Counted from the first letter of the stretch, positions 1-8,006 are shown. The stretch: 63,488 bases of DNA from an uncultured Spirochaetales bacterium (GCA_944393005.1 CALXYO010000012.1:1-63488); one strand, 5' to 3'. Notes: a model not told the origin generated them from the letters alone. Translations and numbers: made by a program.

Positions 1-69
1 ACGACCGTGAAACGCTTCTTCGCCAATGGTACTGCAGTTCGTCTGTGGGAGAGTAGGTCGTCGCCAGGT
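1..69 (+). rRNA. rrf: 5S rRNA, 3' part (first of a tandem pair)
   Basis: This is the 3' portion of a 5S rRNA cut by the window edge. It aligns by eye with bases 189-256 of the complete copy just downstream and ends at a short T run (71-77). The two copies differ at several positions, mostly in the helix close to the 3' end. The spacer to the next 5S holds two small perfect hairpins, at 86-103 and 115-132, which may guide processing. The 3' end is approximate. Confidence 0.85.
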
Positions 70-143
70 CTTTTTTTGTAATCAGCTCACACTTGATTGT
101 GAGATATTGATAAGCTTCCATCAAAATGGAAGTCTATGAATAG

Positions 144-256
144 TCCGGTGGTCATAGAGAAGCGGAAACACCCGTTCCCATCCCGAACACGTCCGTGAAA
201 CGCTTCTTCGCTGATGGTACTGCAGTTCGTCTGTGGGAGAGTAAGGCGCTGCCGGA
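144..256 (+). rRNA. rrf: 5S rRNA, complete second copy
   Basis: The sequence has the conserved 5S core (CCCGTTCCCATCCCGAACAC around 170-190) and complementary ends, TCCGG at 144-148 with CCGGA at 252-256, giving about 113 nt, normal for bacterial 5S. A T-rich run follows (257-268) and could be the end of the rRNA transcript. It sits about 75 bp after another 5S, so this rRNA operon ends in two 5S genes. Ends are accurate to a few bases. Confidence 0.9.
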
Positions 257-299
257 TTTTTCTTTTTCTATTGACTAATGAAAATATATCGGAAATACT

Positions 300-458
300 T
301 AACAGCGGTGAAATCAATAAGGGAGTAGTCAGCTGCCCAGTGCAGCTCCAAGATCAACAGACTGGGAATGCCCCTGGTCTTGGTGTAAATGACGAGACTT
401 ACTTGAAATCTTTTATTTCAGGTGGGACTTCGTCTTTTTTTATGCCTTGTGAAGTCCC
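300..458 (+). promoter_or_regulatory. yybP-ykoY type Mn2+ riboswitch with terminator/antiterminator
   Basis: The leader upstream of mntP contains the two loop signatures of the yybP-ykoY family, GGGAGTAG at 321-328 and ATGACGAGACTTAC around 389-402. A candidate P1 helix pairs 309-314 with 415-420. A terminator can form when GACGA (391-395) pairs with TCGTC (430-434), with an inner TGAAAT/ATTTCA hairpin (404-409/415-420), followed by seven T at 435-441. The 5' arm of that terminator is the second aptamer loop, and P1 uses the same 415-420 strand. A further alternative pairs GGGACTTC (424-431) with GAAGTCCC (451-458), ending just before the Shine-Dalgarno. The layout predicts that bound Mn2+ blocks the terminator and switches mntP on. 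The aptamer class is recognised from motifs, not from a covariance search. Confidence 0.8.
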
Positions 459-472
459 GGAAGGAGTGTTTC

Positions 473-1051
473 ATGAGTTTGTTTGAACTGTTCATAATTG
501 CTGTCGGGCTCAGCATGGACGCCTTTGCCGTATCAGTATGCAAGGGACTTTCTACCTCATATGTCAGACCTCTGAATATGCTGTGTGCCGGTCTGTGGTT
601 TGGCTTGTTTCAGGCTCTTATGCCGCTTATAGGGTATTTGCTTGGTGTAAATTTCAGCTTATTTATCCAATCAGTAGATCACTGGATTGCTTTTATTCTC
701 TTATCTTTGATCGGTGCGAATATGATAAGGGAAGCTGTAAGCAGTAAAGAAGAGTGCGAAGTGGCAGACATAGGCTCTTCCTATGCATTTAAGGTCATGC
801 TGCCATTGGCCGTTGCTACAAGTATAGACGCACTTGCCGTAGGTGTGTCATTCGCATTTCTTGCAGTTGATATAATTCCTGCAATTTGCTTTATCGGTGT
901 CTGTACATTCATTCTCAGCGCTGCAGGTGTGAAAATCGGATCAGTCTTCGGAAACAGGTTTGAGAAAAAGGCAGAGATAGCTGGCGGTATAATACTTATA
1001 TTGATGGGATTGAAAATACTATTGGAACATCTTGGAGTGATATCATTCTGA
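473..1051 (+). CDS. mntP: Manganese efflux pump MntP
   Basis: A 192-residue integral membrane protein of the MntP (YebN, formerly DUF204) family, which exports Mn2+ from the cytoplasm. The N-terminus reads [20 protein letters not shown] and a second repeat contains [19 protein letters not shown], the paired [16 protein letters not shown] motifs with membrane Asp residues typical of the family. About six hydrophobic segments are visible. The start at 473 follows GGAAGGAG at 459-466. An upstream in-frame start at 422 would lie inside the terminator hairpin and is rejected. The gene follows a yybP-ykoY element, the usual manganese sensor for this family, which supports both calls. It is followed by AT-rich DNA holding an imperfect inverted repeat (1053-1108). 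Confidence 0.93.
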   Translation: MSLFELFIIAVGLSMDAFAVSVCKGLSTSYVRPLNMLCAGLWFGLFQALMPLIGYLLGVNFSLFIQSVDHWIAFILLSLIGANMIREAVSSKEECEVADIGSSYAFKVMLPLAVATSIDALAVGVSFAFLAVDIIPAICFIGVCTFILSAAGVKIGSVFGNRFEKKAEIAGGIILILMGLKILLEHLGVISF

Positions 1052-1223
1052 TAATTAAATATATTATAATCATATGTTAACTATATGTTTTCATATGATT
1101 ATTTAATTATTTAAATACGATTATATATATTTAATAATTAAAGCAGATCTATATTCGATACAGCGAAGTTGAATACTTGTTGTCCGAAGCATAAGAATTA
1201 CGGATTTTGTAAATATGTTTATA

Positions 1224-1253
1224 TTGACAATATAAGGAAATATGTAATATAAA
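1224..1253 (+). promoter_or_regulatory. Promoter of the SCP2/alcohol dehydrogenase operon (leaderless)
   Basis: TTGACA at 1224-1229 and TATAAA at 1248-1253 are separated by 18 bp. Only 7 nt separate the -10 from the ATG at 1261, and there is no Shine-Dalgarno. Transcription should start at or next to the start codon. Confidence 0.7.
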
Positions 1254-1260
1254 AACGGTT

Positions 1261-1764
1261 ATGAACAGATTGTCATTATTCAGGAAAATAAATAATAAAT
1301 TCAAATCGCTTGTCGCGAAGATTGTCATGCTTGTTCTTTACAGGGCAATAAAGGTTCTTGCACGGGAAGACAGCCGTATAATGAATGAATTCCTTACTTG
1401 GAAAGACGGGCTGACTGTTGCTCTTGAAGCCAGCCCGGACGGAACTGCCATCTATATGCAGAAATATGGCGATAAGCTGAAAAGAATCAAGGCCTGCAGC
1501 AATGTGGATATAAGAATCACATTCCGTTCAGTGGATGCGGCTTTTCTTGTGCTTACGGGACAGATGGGTGTTGCAAGGGCATATGCCGAGCACCGCTTCA
1601 TGCTTAACGGTGATATCTGTCAGACAATGAGTCTCGTACGCTGCATAGATATTGCGGAAAGCTATCTTTTCCCACGTCTGCTCACTAAGAGAATACTCAG
1701 AAAGGTTGAGAAGAAGGAATTCTCAACACTCAGAGTTTACAGAAAGATTTTTGTCGGAGTCTGA
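1261..1764 (+). CDS. SCP2-like sterol/lipid-carrier domain protein
   Basis: A 167-residue cytosolic protein that resembles SCP-2 sterol-carrier-fold proteins. The central part contains ITFRSVDAAFLVLTGQ, followed by a GDICQTMSLVRCIDIAESYLFP segment, features of the SCP2-like proteins found in anaerobes. The N-terminus is basic and amphipathic. The gene is followed after 2 bp by an iron-dependent alcohol dehydrogenase, so the two are co-transcribed and may act on the same hydrophobic substrate, but that is inference. The start codon sits 7 nt after a good -10 box and has no Shine-Dalgarno. Family assignment is from pattern memory; the ligand is unknown. Confidence 0.65.
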   Translation: MNRLSLFRKINNKFKSLVAKIVMLVLYRAIKVLAREDSRIMNEFLTWKDGLTVALEASPDGTAIYMQKYGDKLKRIKACSNVDIRITFRSVDAAFLVLTGQMGVARAYAEHRFMLNGDICQTMSLVRCIDIAESYLFPRLLTKRILRKVEKKEFSTLRVYRKIFVGV

Positions 1765-1766
1765 TT

Positions 1767-2954
1767 ATGTACATTCCAGGATATTATGAATTTGTAAACC
1801 CGGGGAAAATCCTGTCCGGCAAATATGCTCTCGAGAACATCTCAACAGAATTCAAGCTTTTCGGTTCATCAAGAGTGATGATCCTTTCTGATAAAGTGCT
1901 TGAGAAGCTCGGTCAGGTCCAGATCCTTTCTGACGCATTGATCTCAGGTGGTGTAAAGGTTGTTGAGATCTATACCGATATTCCTGCTGACAGCTCAATT
2001 GAGGTTGTCAATAAAATCGCAGAGCTTTACAGAAAGGCAAATGCGGATTCCATTGTCGCACTCGGAGGCGGAAGCGTCATAGACACAGCAAAGGGCCTCA
2101 GAATGCTTATCAGCCAGGGTGGTACAGACATCCTCAAGTTTGTCGGAGCTGAGGTGCTGCCATACGCAAAGCATGTGCCATTCGCAGCCGTTCCCACAAC
2201 AAGCGGCACCGGAAGCGAGGCTACCGCTGTTGCTGTAATCAAGGATAACGGGCGTAAGGTCAAAATGGAATTCATCAGCCAGTTCCTTCTTCCTGATCTT
2301 GCAGTCATCGATGAGCGTTTCACAACATCAATGCCGGCAAAGGTAACTGCCATGACCGGGCTTGATGCACTTACGCATGCAATAGAATCATATTCATGCC
2401 TTCAGAAAAATCCTGTAAGCCAGTGTTATGCCAGATCCGCCATTGAGCTTATCAAGGACAATCTGATTACATGCATCGAATCTCCGAATGACAGAAAGGC
2501 CCGTCTTGCAATGGCAAACGGTTCTCTGCTTGCCGGATCAGCTTTTTCAAACAGCATGGTGGGAATCGTTCATGCAATCGGACACAGCCTGGGAGGTGTC
2601 TGTTCTTTACCTCATGGACTTGCAATGGCAATTCTCCTCCCTCACTGCATGAGATTCAATCTTGATAAATGCAGAGATGATTATACAGAGATTCTGAAGA
2701 TGTTTGTGACACCGGAAGAATTTGTTGCAGTACCTGCCTCGCAAAGAGCTGAAAAATGTATCGAAGTTGTTACTGCATTTGCTCACAGCGCTGCTGAAAA
2801 AGCAGGCTTGTCTCTGAAACTCGGAGACAACAAAATTAACCGGGATGACTTCAACGAGGTTGCTCAGCGTGCCATAAACGACGGAGCACTCATAGTCAAT
2901 CCCAAGGCTGCCGGTCTTGAAGATGTACTGGCAATTTTAAACGCTGCATATTAA
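1767..2954 (+). CDS. Iron-containing alcohol dehydrogenase
   Basis: A 395-residue group III (Fe-ADH) dehydrogenase interconverting an alcohol and an aldehyde or ketone with NAD(P). The nucleotide-binding motif GGGSVIDTAKG lies near residue 100 and PTTSGTGSEAT near 143. The metal ligands expected for the family are present: an Asp in LLPDLAVID, then His residues in DALTHAIE, GIVHAIGHSLGG and LPHGLA. The length is typical. It starts 2 bp after the SCP2-like gene and is followed by an intrinsic terminator, making a two-gene operon. The substrate cannot be read from sequence; butanol, propanediol or other short alcohols are all possible. Confidence 0.88.
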   Translation: MYIPGYYEFVNPGKILSGKYALENISTEFKLFGSSRVMILSDKVLEKLGQVQILSDALISGGVKVVEIYTDIPADSSIEVVNKIAELYRKANADSIVALGGGSVIDTAKGLRMLISQGGTDILKFVGAEVLPYAKHVPFAAVPTTSGTGSEATAVAVIKDNGRKVKMEFISQFLLPDLAVIDERFTTSMPAKVTAMTGLDALTHAIESYSCLQKNPVSQCYARSAIELIKDNLITCIESPNDRKARLAMANGSLLAGSAFSNSMVGIVHAIGHSLGGVCSLPHGLAMAILLPHCMRFNLDKCRDDYTEILKMFVTPEEFVAVPASQRAEKCIEVVTAFAHSAAEKAGLSLKLGDNKINRDDFNEVAQRAINDGALIVNPKAAGLEDVLAILNAAY

Positions 2955-3285
2955 TTTATTATTAATATGATATTATCCCTCGAACTTGCTTTCCTGTATT
3001 GAAGTCATAGTACAGGAAAGCATTTTTTATATTTTTATTCTTTGGTGCGATATCATAAGAATATTTAATAAATTTATTTCTATATGTTTATCATTGTATA
3101 AATATATTAAAATTATATCATAATAATATGTAAATAAAATAGTTTGATATTGTTAATATAAAACTTGTCTGTGTATTGCGGACACTGGGAGGATAATCCG
3201 CAGGACTGAGTAATAAACTCTCATATAATTTCATTAACCTTATAGAAATAAATTCAGCTTTGTGGTAGTGTACTGTCTGGCTATT
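2955..3285. other. Intergenic region before typA
   Basis: Apart from the terminator at 2988-3028, this 331-bp stretch is AT-rich with no supported gene. A weak -10-like TAAATT lies at 3249-3254, 7 nt before a GTG at 3262 that is in frame with typA; there is no convincing -35. Confidence 0.6.
2988..3028 (+). terminator. Intrinsic terminator after alcohol dehydrogenase
   Basis: GCTTTCCTGTA (2988-2998) pairs perfectly with TACAGGAAAGC (3011-3021), followed by A and six T. It is placed to end the SCP2/alcohol dehydrogenase transcript. Confidence 0.88.
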
Positions 3286-5121
3286 ATGAAAAAAACTAAT
3301 GATAAAATAAGAAATATTGCGATAATTGCACACGTTGATCATGGTAAGACAACCCTTGTGGATGCCCTGTTCCGTCAGAGCGGTCTTGTAGGAAAAGACA
3401 TGAACCAGGACAGGATCATGGATTCAGGCGCTATTGAAAGAGAAAGAGGAATTACAATCAGTGCCAAGAACTGTGCGATACACTGGAAAGGCGTGAAGAT
3501 CAATATTATCGATACTCCGGGTCATGCTGATTTCGGCGGTGAGGTGGAACGTGGTCTCAGCATGGTGGATGGTGTTGTCCTTCTCTGTGATGCAGCTGAA
3601 GGTCCTCTGCCTCAGACCAGATTCGTGCTTGAGAAAGCTCTGGAGAAAAATCTTCCCGTCATTGTTGTCATCAACAAAATCGACAGAAGCGATGCCCGCC
3701 CGGAAGAAGTTCTCAATGAGGTATATGATCTTCTGCTGGAGCTTTGTGCGGATGAGAAAATGCTTGAAGTGCCGGTGTTCTATGCAAACGGCCGTGATGG
3801 AGTGTGCGGCAAGGACCTTAAACATATCGGAGAGAATCTGTATGAGCTTCTTGACTGCATCATTGATTACATTCCATCTCCTGTATATGACGATGAAGAA
3901 CCATTTCAGATGCTTGTCAGCGATCTGTCCTATTCTGACTTTCTCGGCCGTCTTGCTGTTGGAAAGGTCATTAACGGTTCTGTCAGCACAAATGACTCTC
4001 TCGTATGCATGAAAGAAGACGGTGAGGAGAATCTCCGTGTAACACGTCTGCAGGCATATGACGGTCCGGTTTTCAAGGAAGTCCAGTCTGTTGAGCCAGG
4101 TGATATCGTTGTGCTTTCCGGTGTCAATGATGTTTCCATCGGTGATACAATCTGTAACAGGGAATACAAGAAAGCTCTTCCCAGAATAACTGTTGATGAA
4201 CCGACTGTCTCCATGATGTTCTGCAAGAACATTTCACCGCTGGCAGGGCGTGAAGGCAAGGCTGTCACCAGTGCTAAGATCTGGGAAAGACTCCAGAAAG
4301 AAGCATTGAAGAACGTTTCAATCAAGATAGAGAAAAACCTTGATGATACTTTCATTGTGAAGGGACGCGGTGAGTTTCAGATGGCAATCATTGCCGAGGA
4401 AATGAGAAGAGACGGGTTTGAGTTCTGTGTCGGACGTCCTCATATAATTTTCAAGACAGATGAGAACGGAAAAAAGACTGAACCCATTGAGTATCTTCTC
4501 ATTGACTGTCCTGAGGAATCATCAGGTATAGTCATGGAAAAACTCGGAAAGAGAAAGGCAATCATGAGCGATATCACATATACTCCGGGAAACAGGGTCA
4601 AGATACGCTTTGAAATACCTTCCAGAGGCCTCATAGGCTATCGTGATGAGTTCCTTACAGATACCAAGGGATTCGGTATCATGAACAGTTATCTGAAGGG
4701 CTATGAGCCCTATAAAGGTGATTTCCCTGACAGGTTCTCCGGCTCCCTAGTCTGTGACCGTGCCGGTACTGCAGTTGCATACGGTATATGGGAACTGGAA
4801 GACAGGGGCCGCATGTTCATTGTACCTGGTGATGATGTGTATGAAGGAGAAGTAGTTGGTGAGAGAAACAGGGAAGGTGACCTTATGCTCAATCCGACAA
4901 GAACAAAGAAACTTACAAATCTCCGTGCTGCCGGTAAGGATGAAGCTGTTGCCCTTACTCCGGTAGTGAAACCAAGCCTTGAAAGTGCCATTCAGTTCAT
5001 TAAGGATGATGAACTCGTGGAAGTCACTCCAAAGTCAATCAGGATGTGCAAGAAGATTCTTGATACACAGAAGAGAAAGATATTTGAAACCAGGGGAGAG
5101 ATCCCTGAATACCTGAAGTAA
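3286..5121 (+). CDS. typA: Ribosome-associated GTPase TypA/BipA
   Basis: A 611-residue translational GTPase of the BipA family, which binds 70S ribosomes and helps 50S assembly and stress adaptation. G1 reads AHVDHGKTT (about residue 16), the switch II motif is DTPGHADFGGEVERGL, and NKIDR gives G4. The C-terminal part contains PSRGLIGYRDEFLTDTKG and the BipA-specific end ALTPVVKPSLESAIQFI. The length fits the family (about 610). ATG 3286 gives the usual short N-terminus; GTG 3262 is in frame and lies 7 nt after a -10-like TAAATT, so a longer leaderless start is possible. No Shine-Dalgarno precedes either. The gene is monocistronic and followed by a terminator. Confidence 0.95.
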   Translation: MKKTNDKIRNIAIIAHVDHGKTTLVDALFRQSGLVGKDMNQDRIMDSGAIERERGITISAKNCAIHWKGVKINIIDTPGHADFGGEVERGLSMVDGVVLLCDAAEGPLPQTRFVLEKALEKNLPVIVVINKIDRSDARPEEVLNEVYDLLLELCADEKMLEVPVFYANGRDGVCGKDLKHIGENLYELLDCIIDYIPSPVYDDEEPFQMLVSDLSYSDFLGRLAVGKVINGSVSTNDSLVCMKEDGEENLRVTRLQAYDGPVFKEVQSVEPGDIVVLSGVNDVSIGDTICNREYKKALPRITVDEPTVSMMFCKNISPLAGREGKAVTSAKIWERLQKEALKNVSIKIEKNLDDTFIVKGRGEFQMAIIAEEMRRDGFEFCVGRPHIIFKTDENGKKTEPIEYLLIDCPEESSGIVMEKLGKRKAIMSDITYTPGNRVKIRFEIPSRGLIGYRDEFLTDTKGFGIMNSYLKGYEPYKGDFPDRFSGSLVCDRAGTAVAYGIWELEDRGRMFIVPGDDVYEGEVVGERNREGDLMLNPTRTKKLTNLRAAGKDEAVALTPVVKPSLESAIQFIKDDELVEVTPKSIRMCKKILDTQKRKIFETRGEIPEYLK

Positions 5122-5137
5122 GTCTTGCTTACTAAAC

Positions 5138-5184
5138 AACAGCTCCTTGCAATGTAATCAGTTAGCATGGAGCTGTTATTTTTA
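5138..5184 (+). terminator. Intrinsic terminator after typA
   Basis: AACAGCTCC (5138-5146) pairs with GGAGCTGTT (5169-5177) around a 22-nt loop, followed by ATTTTTATT. It lies between the convergent typA and exonuclease III genes. The T run favours the plus strand. Confidence 0.75.
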
Positions 5185-5226
5185 TTATCAGAAGCTTTCT
5201 CTTATTAGTAAATGACGCTTATGAAA

Positions 5227-5979
5227 TCAGATATCTATCTCTATCGAAACCGGACAATGGTCTGAGCCGAACACATCATTATGTATTTCCGCACCTTTGA
5301 GCTTGTCCTTCAGATCATCTGAAATCACAAAATAGTCAATTCTCCATCCGACATTCTTTTCTCTTGCCCTGAAGCGGTATGACCACCACGAGTATTTCAC
5401 TTCATCGGGATGGAGATACCGGAATGTATCGGTGAAACCGCGTGAGAGAAGGCGTGAGAAATCATTCCGTTCCTCAATTGTAAAGCCCGCATTTCTAATA
5501 TTTGTCTTAGGATTCTTTATATCTATTTCCTCATGTGCTACATTAAGATCACCACAGAATATAACACTTTTATGAGTCTTGAGTTCAGAGACAAAATCCT
5601 CAAATGCCTTATCCCATACCTGTCTGTAATCAAGACGCCTGAGTTCATCCTGAGAATTGGGAACGTATACGCTGATAAGATAAAATTTCTCATATTCAGC
5701 AATCAGCGTTCGTCCTTCCTTGTCATGTTCGTCTATGCCGAGTCCTTCCTTGACAGAAAGCGGCTTTTCTTTGGAATAAATTGCCGTACCGCTGTAGCCT
5801 TTCTTTTCAGCACACGAATAATACTGGTGATAACCGGGGAGATCGAGCTGGAAATCTCTGTCAGAAAGCTTTGTTTCCTGAAGACACAGAATATCAGGTG
5901 ATGTCTCTTCCATCCATGAAAGAAAATCTTTCTTTATTATTGCTCTTAATCCATTAACATTGAAACTGTAAATTTTCAT
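5227..5979 (-). CDS. xth: Exodeoxyribonuclease III / AP endonuclease
   Basis: A 250-residue enzyme of the exonuclease III/APE1 family that cleaves DNA at abasic sites and trims 3' blocks in base excision repair. It shows the full set of catalytic motifs: FNVNGLRA at the N-terminus, LCLQETK near 35, YVPNS near 110, FCGDLNVAH near 145, SWWSYR, and the C-terminal GSDHCPV. The start at 5979 gives the classical MKIYSFNVNG beginning; the 12-codon upstream extension would start with TTG and is unlikely. The ATG has no Shine-Dalgarno but a perfect TATAAT lies 9 nt upstream (plus-strand 5989-5994), suggesting a near-leaderless mRNA. Confidence 0.95.
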   Translation of the reverse strand: MKIYSFNVNGLRAIIKKDFLSWMEETSPDILCLQETKLSDRDFQLDLPGYHQYYSCAEKKGYSGTAIYSKEKPLSVKEGLGIDEHDKEGRTLIAEYEKFYLISVYVPNSQDELRRLDYRQVWDKAFEDFVSELKTHKSVIFCGDLNVAHEEIDIKNPKTNIRNAGFTIEERNDFSRLLSRGFTDTFRYLHPDEVKYSWWSYRFRAREKNVGWRIDYFVISDDLKDKLKGAEIHNDVFGSDHCPVSIEIDI

Positions 5980-6385
5980 GTAGGAAATATTATATGATTG
6001 TATGATTCTAAACAATCAGAGTGAAAGCAATAAATGAAATAACTAATATATATACCGAAATAGGTTTATATATTTGTAATTATAAATTGGCTGAAATTCT
6101 GGCAGGTTTTAAATCTGACAGGTGATTGGAAGTGGGATTATCCGAGTGCTTTATGAGTATGGGGTATTTACGAAATTTTTACGTAGTAACTATCATGAAT
6201 TTATATTAAAGTAATTATTTGAGATAGTAAAATTATATAGAAATTATAAAATACAAATAATGATTCATATGATTTAAACATGAAAAGAAATTTTTTTTAT
6301 TTTATTTTCATAAATTTCAAAATTATTTATTGCTAATTTTTAGATGTGAACTTATAATTGCTAGTAAATTACAGGGGGTCGTCTG
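5980..6385. other. AT-rich intergenic region with possible gene remnant
   Basis: This 406-bp stretch separates xth from parA. Most is very AT-rich. From about 6088 to 6214 the composition changes and two overlapping plus-strand frames read WDYPSAL then YEYGVFTKFLRSNYHEFILK before a stop, as if one coding sequence had suffered a frameshift. No start or homologue is recognised. No clear iteron or parS array is visible by eye. Confidence 0.4.
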
Positions 6386-7150
6386 ATGACTAAAACGGTC
6401 GCATTTCATTTGCAGAAAGGAGGTGTCGGTAAAACAACAATTTCCGGTACTCTGGCCTGCCAGTCCGCTTTAAGCAGTAAGAAAACTTTGATAATTGATT
6501 GTGATCCCCAGGGCAATGTGTCTTCATGGTTTCTCCAGTCAGCACCTAAATTTGAACTTGCAGATGTGCTTCAGGGCAAGTGTTTTGTAGGTGATGCTAT
6601 TGTAAAGATTCCAAACATAGATAATTTATATATTCTTCCGACTTTCGGTATCGGGGGAACATTGAAAATATACTCTGAGACAAAACTTGCTGAGGAGCCT
6701 TACGTACTTCAGGATCTTGTCTCTGAGGTCAGCAAGGATTTTGATCATGTTATTCTGGATCTTTCACCGGGGCTCGGAATGCTGGAAAGAGCTGCCCTGA
6801 TTGCAAGTGACGAGGTTGTGACTCCGATGACAAGTGAGGTTTTCTCTCTGGATGGTCTTGAGATATTCATCCATGAGCTTCAGAAACTCAGAAAAAACAT
6901 GAGATCTGCTGTCAAGCATAACAAGATCATAATCAACTCATATGATACAAGAATAAAGCAGCACCGCGATATTTATGCTGCGGCTCTGGAAAGCGGGAAC
7001 TACAAGGTATACCTCATTCCGGTAGATCCGATTTTCAGAAAGAGCCAGGAGGCTGGAAAAGCTCCTCAGCTGTTCAAGGTCAGGGGACGTGGCATGAAAG
7101 AAGCGACTGCTAAAGTTTTTGATGAGTTGAACAGGGATATCTGGAAATAG
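6386..7150 (+). CDS. parA: ParA/Soj-family partition ATPase
   Basis: A 254-residue MinD/ParA ATPase, which forms nucleoid-bound ATP dimers to segregate DNA or position cargo. The deviant Walker A box reads KGGVGKTT (residues 12-19) after AFHLQ, Walker A' is LIIDCDPQGN, and the Walker B-like strand is HVILDLSPGLG. There is no N-terminal HTH, so it resembles the short plasmid type Ib or Soj class. The start follows AGGGGGT at a normal distance. It is paired with a small ribbon-helix-helix gene 24 bp downstream, as in plasmid type Ib systems, rather than with a full-length ParB. The surroundings are AT-rich, suggesting an acquired or plasmid-derived module. Confidence 0.9.
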   Translation: MTKTVAFHLQKGGVGKTTISGTLACQSALSSKKTLIIDCDPQGNVSSWFLQSAPKFELADVLQGKCFVGDAIVKIPNIDNLYILPTFGIGGTLKIYSETKLAEEPYVLQDLVSEVSKDFDHVILDLSPGLGMLERAALIASDEVVTPMTSEVFSLDGLEIFIHELQKLRKNMRSAVKHNKIIINSYDTRIKQHRDIYAAALESGNYKVYLIPVDPIFRKSQEAGKAPQLFKVRGRGMKEATAKVFDELNRDIWK

Positions 7151-7174
7151 CAAATCAGGGAGGGATCTGAGGAT

Positions 7175-7417
7175 ATGGCACTAAAGAAAAAAGACGAAAG
7201 TTATGATTCACTTGCAAGGGAAGAGAGCCTTAGCGAAAAGAAAGCAAAGGAAGTCTTCTCACGCAAAGAAGGAAAGGAAAAAAAGATTCTTACAACCTTT
7301 TCAATTGAACCTTCTTTCAAAGAAGAACTTGAAGATCTTTTTGAGGAAATGGGGCTCGGCTGGGCTGCCGGTATAAGATTTGCTCTTAAAGAATTCTATA
7401 AGAAATATTCAGATTAG
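7175..7417 (+). CDS. Small ribbon-helix-helix partner of ParA
   Basis: An 80-residue protein with a lysine/glutamate-rich N-terminal tail of about 35 residues and a C-terminal segment, ILTTFSIEPSFKEELEDLF then WAAGIRFALKEFYKKY, that fits a ribbon-helix-helix fold: one strand (TTFSIE) and two helices. Such proteins act as the DNA-binding adaptor and autorepressor in type Ib partition systems, and the basic tail could stimulate the ParA ATPase. The position directly after parA supports this. The start follows AGGGAGG (7158-7164). An 8-bp inverted repeat lies just downstream (7429-7452). Fold assignment is by pattern, without a profile search. Confidence 0.65.
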   Translation: MALKKKDESYDSLAREESLSEKKAKEVFSRKEGKEKKILTTFSIEPSFKEELEDLFEEMGLGWAAGIRFALKEFYKKYSD

Positions 7418-7428
7418 TATCTTAATTA

Positions 7429-7452
7429 TATAACTAATATATGATAGTTATA
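7429..7452. repeat. 8-bp inverted repeat after the parA module
   Basis: TATAACTA (7429-7436) and TAGTTATA (7445-7452) are perfect inverted repeats with an 8-nt spacer. They are flanked by a direct repeat TAGTATC at 7415-7421 and 7453-7459. It could be a weak terminator or a centromere-like binding site; AT-rich composition makes chance repeats likely. Confidence 0.35.
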
Positions 7453-7583
7453 TAGTATCAACTCATTTATAAGACAAAATTTGAATAGTTCTTACCAGTA
7501 AGCAAGGAAAAAAAGCTATTAAACTGCTTGAGAAACTTACAAAACTGATTAAAAACGGTTATACAGGTGCAGGGATTGTCTAC

Positions 7584-8006
7584 GTGTATCAGGATGAAGT
7601 TCTGATGCAGCTTAGACGTCATCCTGCAGTCTGGGCATTTATCGGTGGTGGTTTTGACCGGTCAAAGGATAGAGACCTGCTTGACACTGCAGTACGGGAA
7701 TTCTATGAGGAAACAGGTATTATTCTGCAACGTTCTGATGTAGAGGAAAAACCACTTCATGCGCTTGGTTTCTGGAAGTACAGATGGGAGTTGTATGTTG
7801 TGTTTACAGAGAGAAAGATATACCCGGAAAATGGTCCTGAATCTTTTAAGAATGAGTATTACAAATATAAGTATGTACTGATATTGAAATACAAGAATGC
7901 TTTATCTGAAGAGGATCATAAACATACATTTTTCTTTGTTAAATATCAGTTAAAATTATTAAAAAAATATATAGAAAAATACCATTACAATTCAGTTTAT
8001 AAATAG
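7584..8006 (+). CDS. NUDIX-fold protein, probably 5'-truncated
   Basis: A 140-residue product containing a NUDIX-box-like stretch, GGGFDRSKDRDLLDTAVREFYEETGI. The core REFYEETGI with its metal-binding Glu residues is intact, but an Arg stands where the first Glu of GX5EX7RE is expected, and one residue is inserted. The only start in this frame is GTG 7584 with no Shine-Dalgarno. Family-like coding continues upstream in the same frame to about 7485 (LLEKLTKLIKNGYTGAGIVYVYQDEV) but without ATG, GTG or TTG. The gene therefore looks to have lost its start, or to use a rare start such as ATT 7518. The C-terminus (residues 90-140) is lysine/tyrosine-rich and unfamiliar. It lies in the AT-rich parA island. 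Confidence 0.55.
   Translation: MYQDEVLMQLRRHPAVWAFIGGGFDRSKDRDLLDTAVREFYEETGIILQRSDVEEKPLHALGFWKYRWELYVVFTERKIYPENGPESFKNEYYKYKYVLILKYKNALSEEDHKHTFFFVKYQLKLLKKYIEKYHYNSVYK

Noticed and set aside
214..486. 90-codon plus-strand ORF before mntP
   Set aside because: It covers the 5S 3' end and the riboswitch, whose structural motifs explain the sequence better, and it has no ribosome site.
1053..1108. Inverted repeat after mntP (AATCATATG/CATATGATT with outer AATTAAAT/ATTTAATT)
   Set aside because: It is long but purely AT-rich with a large internal loop, so it is a weak terminator at best and such repeats are expected in this AT-rich gap.
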